From assembly GCA_963573385.1 (NCBI GenBank), contig CAUYLG010070469.1:17336-81335 (forward strand): 64,000 bases of DNA, read 5' to 3'. Below the pieces are notes generated by a model. That model saw only the letters and a program-made list of their open reading frames with translations. It had not been told where the DNA came from and did no database searches. Shown in pieces: positions 56,286 through 64,000 of this stretch. Source of the DNA: Cacajao melanocephalus. Taxonomy: Eukaryota > Chordata > Mammalia > Primates > Pitheciidae. Each line of letters opens with the position of its first letter. Positions within the stretch are counted from its first letter, which is position 1. The position numbers and the translations under genes are program-made.

Positions 56286-57108
56286 CCAGACACCTAGCTC
56301 AGGGCTGAGGATTGGTTTGGGGCCTGGAGGGCTGACAGCAGCTTGTCGCCCTGCGACTGTGACTGCCTGGCACAGGCTCCATGGCCTGCTCTCAGGAAGC
56401 AGGTCAAGCCCTGGGAACCCCTGTCCATCTCAGCTCTGTCCTGTACGAAGCTTGCTGCCGTCCGTGCCGTCTTGCCCGCGTGACTTTTGAACTGTCGATT
56501 ATATGGATGATGATTTCATTTCATATACTGGCCGCTGTTCTGTTCAATATGCTCTTTGGACTACGTTAGTCCCCTGTGGAACAGTAGGGCTGGAGGCCCC
56601 TGCAGTCCCCGCCCACCCTGCCAGAAGGCCGAGGAGGCACGTGGAGGGTGTGTCCTTCCTGCCTTTCTTCCCTCTCTAGCATCAGGGAGGGCTGCTCAGC
56701 AGGGGCCTCAGAGCCATCCCAGACATTAAGTGAACCTCTGAGCTCTGCTTTGACCTTAAAGGGACTGGCCGGGGACCCCCAGGCCCCGTGCCTTCTTGGA
56801 AGGGTGGCCGCCGGCTCCTTTCCTGTGTTGCGGCTACAGGGAGTGGGCATCTCATCTCCTCGTGGTCAGCTCTCAGATGGCAGGGAGCAGAGCTGACCTT
56901 GGTCTTGCTCAGGTCCCGCTGCCATGCCGCAGAGGAGGAGCCTTGAATGGGGCCTGCAGACCCCTCAGTGTGCCTCCCTTGTTCCTCTGTGGCCGAGGTG
57001 GAAGGGAGAGGCTGGGGTAGGTCCACCTGCAAGAAAGAGTGACAGGAGTGCCCCAGGCAGGACCAGGGAGTGGGAAGGCCCCTGCCCTTCCGTCCTCCAC
57101 GGCAAGGG
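56286..57108 (+). other. DHX37 3' untranslated region and 3' flank
   Basis: GC-rich single-copy sequence that follows the DHX37 stop without interruption. No AATAAA hexamer is visible in this stretch, so the poly(A) site could not be placed. The unique sequence ends abruptly at about 57108, where the right-hand end of an Alu begins. Confidence 0.5.
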
Positions 57109-57195
57109 CCCAGTGAGCCGAGATCACACCATTGCACTCCAGCCTGGGTAACAGACTGAGACCCTGTCTCTCTCAAAAAACAAAGCAAAACAAAC
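57109..57195 (+). repeat. Alu 3' fragment at the DHX37 flank boundary
   Basis: Starts sharply at cagtgagccgagatcacacc; only the last part of the right arm and a CAAAACAAACAAAAAC tail are present. Confidence 0.5.
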
Positions 57196-57402
57196 AAAAA
57201 CAAAGTTAAACATTCCAGAAACTATAAAGGAAAGGGAAGACCTTTTATCTTACCGAAATCTTAGATCGACATGGTAAATTGTATAAACAAAGATGATGAA
57301 AGAATACATGAAAAATACTACAGAACACGACAAACAGCATCATACTATTGGATGATCTATTGCAATTTGGTGAGAAAAACACAAAGGGCAAAGGCCATGA
57401 AG

Positions 57403-57772
57403 AAGTGAGGTCAGGAGTTTGAGACCAGCTGACCAACATGGTGAAACCCCGTCTCTACTGAAAAACTACATCTAAGGCCGAGTGCAGTGGCTCATGCCTA
57501 TAATCCCAGCACTTTGGAAGGCCGAGGCAAGTGGATCACCTGAGGCCAGGAGTTAGAGACCAGCCTGGTCAAATGGCAAAACACTATCTTGAATAAAAAA
57601 TATAAAATTATCTGGGCATGGTGGCGCGTACCTGTAATACCAACTACTCGAGGGTCTGAGGGATGAGAAGCATTTGAATCCAGGAAGTGGAAGTTGTGGT
57701 GAGCTGAGATCGTGACACTGCAGTCCAGCCTGGGTGTCAGAGTGAGAGTCCCATCTCGAAAAAAAAACCAAA
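57403..57772 (+). repeat. Alu scrap and full Alu
   Basis: 57403-57470 is an internal Alu piece (gaggtcaggagtttgagacc...); 57475-57772 is a full sense Alu. The 57196-57402 sequence between is AT-rich and unassigned. Confidence 0.5.
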
Positions 57773-57992
57773 ACTGCATCCACATTGCTGGTAGATACCT
57801 GAAAACATGCTCACCCTAGAAAGTGGGCAGGAAAAAAGCAAATAATTCAGTTCTACTTCCTACCCAATAGACAGGGAAAAATTAAGAATCATGGCCACAC
57901 CCAGTGCTGATGAGAATAAGGAAAGGAGCACCTTCATACATCGTTACTGAATATGTAAGTTGCCACAACCTTTTGAAAATATCTAGCAATAT

Positions 57993-58606
<614 letters not shown>

Positions 58607-58769
58607 AAGCATCCATGCCCTTTGACCCTGCATTGCTCCATATGGAAATCTGTCCCATCAAGACCGGCACCAGAAGGCAAGGAAAATACATGTACAGATA
58701 AACACTTCAGTCAGAGGAAACCAAATTACCCGAGTCACTAGGAGCAACGGTTAAATAAAGCGTGCTGCC

Positions 58770-59665
<896 letters not shown>

Positions 59666-59972
59666 ACAGAACTTGACATGAGGCGCTCAAGAGTTAATGG
59701 TCAGCTGCAGAACCTTTCTTAGGAATCCAGTGTTTTTCTACTTTATGAAACTAGTAACTGGGAGTGTTCATTTTAAATGGCAGATTCCCGGGCCCCGTCT
59801 CCGACCTGCTGAACGCGGATCTCTGGTGGAGTGGCCCAGGGAATTTTTGATTGGAGGAGGGGACTTGTGCTGCCGCAGCTCCTTTCAAACGAGCTTTCTT
59901 CGCTGGCAGGTTGATGGGGGCCGTCAGGGTTCTGCGTGACTGATTTGCAAGAAAAAGGCGGAAAGAAAAGTC

Positions 59973-60044
59973 TGGAGATGCCGGGGATTGAACCCGGGGC
60001 CTCATACATGCAAAGCATGCGCTCTACCACTGAGCTACATCCCC
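59973..60044 (-). tRNA. tRNA-Ala (anticodon TGC)
   Basis: 72-nt intronless tRNA, read on the minus strand from 60044. The acceptor stem GGGGATG pairs with CATCTCC followed by discriminator A. The D-arm is GCTC/GAGC. The anticodon stem CATGC/GTATG carries the loop TTTGCAT with anticodon TGC. The T-arm CCGGG/CCCGG has loop TTCAATC. The pol III A box TAGCTCAGTGG is at 60027-60037 and the B box GGTTCAATCC at 59985-59994. Two short T-runs follow (AAAA on the plus strand at 59966-59969 and AAAAA at 59952-59956) and can serve as terminators. No structural defect is seen, so the gene is probably active. It faces away from the tRNA-Asp gene 245 bases to the right. Confidence 0.5.
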
Positions 60045-60289
60045 TTGCTGATGATGTTTGTTCCTGGGAATGGTGATACAGGAAGTGCCCTTCACGTTGT
60101 TCCTTCAGGTGCCTTAGCTTCCGGACGCGCGGTGTCCCCAGCCACTCAAGGGAACTTCTGCCCGCTCCAGGAAAGCCCAGCAGCCAGAGCACCCGGCGCC
60201 GCACCTGGGTGGCCCAGAGAGGGTAGGAATGACAGCAGGAGAACCTCATGGACATAGGAACTAAACTTTAGGAAAGTCAGTAAGGTTCG
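60045..60289. promoter_or_regulatory. Shared upstream region of the divergent tRNA pair
   Basis: 245 bases lie between the 5' ends of tRNA-Ala (minus) and tRNA-Asp (plus). The sequence is single-copy, with GC-rich CpG-containing stretches around 60115-60225. The tRNA promoters are internal, so no classical element is required here; it may act as a common TFIIIB-loading and nucleosome-free region. That role is inferred from the layout only. Confidence 0.5.
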
Positions 60290-60361
60290 TCCTCGTTAGT
60301 ATAGTGGTGAGTATCCCCGCCTGTCACGCGGGAGACCGGGGTTCGATTCCCCGACGGGGAG
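60290..60361 (+). tRNA. tRNA-Asp (anticodon GTC)
   Basis: 72-nt intronless tRNA. Acceptor stem TCCTCGT pairs with ACGGGGA (one G-T wobble), discriminator G. The anticodon stem CCCGC/GCGGG carries CTGTCAC with anticodon GTC. The T-arm CGGGG/CCCCG has loop TTCGATT. The A box TAGTATAGTGG is at 60297-60307 and the B box GGTTCGATTCC at 60340-60350. The cloverleaf is complete and followed 9 bases later by a long T-run. In human an Ala-TGC/Asp-GTC pair with about this spacing lies downstream of DHX37. Confidence 0.5.
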
Positions 60362-60370
60362 ACCAAAAGG

Positions 60371-60384
60371 TTTTTTTTTTTTTT
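60371..60384 (+). terminator. Pol III terminator of tRNA-Asp
   Basis: Fourteen consecutive T residues starting 10 bases after the tRNA-Asp gene, far above the four-T minimum for RNA polymerase III release. Confidence 0.5.
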
Positions 60385-60689
60385 AAACACAGAGGAGACC
60401 TTGCTGGCGATGCTTTTCAGTATTCCAAAATATACTGAGTAGGTATACGAGGATGTGAGCGACACAGGTGTGCCTCGGACCCTTCCGAGGGTGTCCTGCC
60501 CTCCCAGGAGAGCTGAGGGGAAGGAGAAAGGGAGGGCTCAGCAGTGTGCACAATAGGTTTATTTCTATGTCAAAAAAATGTTATATATGCACACAAATCT
60601 GTGAGTATATTCATGTTTCTGATCGGCATCACGGTAACAGCCTCAGCAGCTGCCAACAATATACAGTTCTTAACATGTGCAGGCAGTTT

Positions 60690-60815
60690 TGGTAAGTGCT
60701 GTAGTGTTCACGCACTGCATCCTCAACCATCCTACGAAGGTTTTCTCCACATCAGACTGAAATCTACAGGCACAGACAGAGGCTCCGTGACTCGCCCAAG
60801 GTCACATCAGTCACA
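60690..60815 (+). repeat. MIR fragment
   Basis: gcacagacagaggctccgtgactcgcccaaggtcaca is the MIR 3' part. The rest of 60385-61062 is single-copy. Confidence 0.5.
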
Positions 60816-61034
60816 ATCGCCGTAGACATAGGGGTCTTTGGGGAGGACTAGCGTGGTAGGTGGGAGTGACTCCTGACTCTCCAAATCTGTACCTTTCTGG
60901 ACTTTTCGAATTCTATTTTTTTCTGCTTTCTTTTCTTTCCTGTCTTATTCGATTTTTATCAAAATGATACTCCTAGTTTTTAAAAGTCAGATACAACTAA
61001 TATGCTTTAAAGAAAAACAATAGGAGTCCTCTGA

Positions 61035-61712
<678 letters not shown>

Positions 61713-61841
61713 ATTCATGTGGGTAAGAGCTTTATTGGCCTTTTTTCTGTCTCTTTATATTCTTCTGTATTTAATTGAAATCCTGAAACTATGGAAACGT
61801 CTAATCAATAACTTAGGTTCAATATCTTGGGTCAAGGAACA

Positions 61842-62119
<278 letters not shown>

Positions 62120-62121
62120 TG

Positions 62122-62735
62122 ATGGGTAATTGTAGTAGGATGAATAGTGATCCTCTATAAGCTATGTCTGCACAGAACCTCAAAAGGTGACCTTACTTGG
62201 AATCCAAGGGTCTTTGAAGAGGTAATTAAGGTAAAGAGCTCAAGATGAGATGATCCTGGATTAGGGTGGATCCTAAATGCCATGACCTGTGTCCTTATAG
62301 GAGATAGAAAAGGAAACAGCAGGTCACTTGTGGTAGCTGACACCTGTAATCCCAGCACTTTTGGAGGCTGAGGTGGGAGGATGGCTTGACCCTGGGCAGC
62401 ATAGTGAGATCCCCATTTCTACAAAAAAATTAACAACAAAAAATAATAATAATAAAGAAAAGGGGAAAGTACACAGAGGCATGGAGAGGAAGGCATGTGA
62501 AAAAGACAGCAGAGTGCGGTGATGACACTACAGGAGAAAGGACACTGAGGCCACCACCAGAGCTGGGGGTGGGGGGTGGCATGGGACAGTTTCTCCCTCA
62601 GAGCCTCCAGAAGGAGCAAGCACTGCTGAGCCCTTGACTTTGGACTCTGGTCTTCAGAACTGGGAGAGAATGAATTTCGGTTGTTTTAAGCCACTCAGTT
62701 TGTGGTGATCTGTTACCGCAGCCTTAGGAGACATT
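62122..62735 (+). repeat. MLT1-type MaLR LTR with FLAM/Alu insert
   Basis: LTR segments: aggtaattaaggtaaagagc, ggattagggtggatcctaaa, gtgtccttataggagatag, then after the insert ggaaggcatgtgaaaaagac and gttgttttaagccactcagt ttgtgg. A left Alu monomer at about 62322-62455 interrupts it. Solo LTR with no viral genes nearby. Confidence 0.5.
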
Positions 62736-62929
62736 AAGTAATTAAGTAATTAAGACCTGGCAACCTGCTTATCCAGCAAATATTCATTGACAGCCTTCTA
62801 TATGCAAAGCATGGAGCCGATACATTATAAAGTGAGAAAAATAGGAGATTGGTTTTATGAACTGAATGATTTGAGAAAAAGCTATGGGGAACAAAGTGAG
62901 TAAGTAGTTTTAAAAAACATTCACAATTG

Positions 62930-64000
<1,071 letters not shown>

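Overview
This is nuclear DNA of a primate, most likely a catarrhine (Old World monkey, ape or human). The signs are about 60 Alu elements, including young AluY-type copies (1825-2120, 20889-21187), fragments of L1, L2, MIR, MaLR and MER5, and vertebrate exons with GT/AG introns. There are no operons, phage or CRISPR. The window joins pieces of two unrelated genes, then two tRNA genes and a retropseudogene.

Left part (1 to about 31-33 kb, AT-richer, minus strand): six consecutive internal exons of FKBP9, the ER-lumen peptidyl-prolyl isomerase with four FKBP domains. They cover the end of domain 1, domains 2 and 3, and the start of domain 4. All six are open, in phase and bounded by consensus splice sites. 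The later exons would lie left of the window. The first exon (signal peptide) is not found between 22.2 and 33.5 kb, so this looks like a 5'-truncated copy, comparable to the human locus FKBP9P1.

Right part (about 33.2 to 57.1 kb, GC-rich, plus strand): the last 21 coding exons of DHX37, the DEAH-box helicase of small-subunit ribosome biogenesis. They run from just before the DEAH motif to the natural stop codon. All are open and join in phase to 830 residues, which corresponds to residues 328-1157 if the human length of 1157 applies. The N-terminal exons, including the ATP-binding motif I, are absent. The two truncated genes stand head to head with neither 5' end present. This is what two juxtaposed segmental duplications, or a synteny breakpoint, would give.

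Far right (57 to 64 kb): an Alu- and L2-rich spacer, a divergent pair of intact tRNA genes (Ala-TGC on minus, Asp-GTC on plus), an MLT1-type LTR, and a processed HNRNPA3 pseudogene that runs off the window. In human the same tRNA pair lies downstream of DHX37 at 12q24.31, so the tRNAs probably moved or were copied together with the DHX37 segment. FKBP9 and FKBP9P1 are on human chromosome 7.

The genes do not form one pathway. The strongest leads are structural: the FKBP9/DHX37 junction, an open but motif-I-less DHX37 copy, a roughly 160-bp inverted duplicate inserted into an Alu (40359-40522 versus 41851-42010), a 97-bp tandem duplication that abuts a splice acceptor, and several nested transposons with readable target-site duplications. 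Species and chromosome are inferred, since no alignment could be run.
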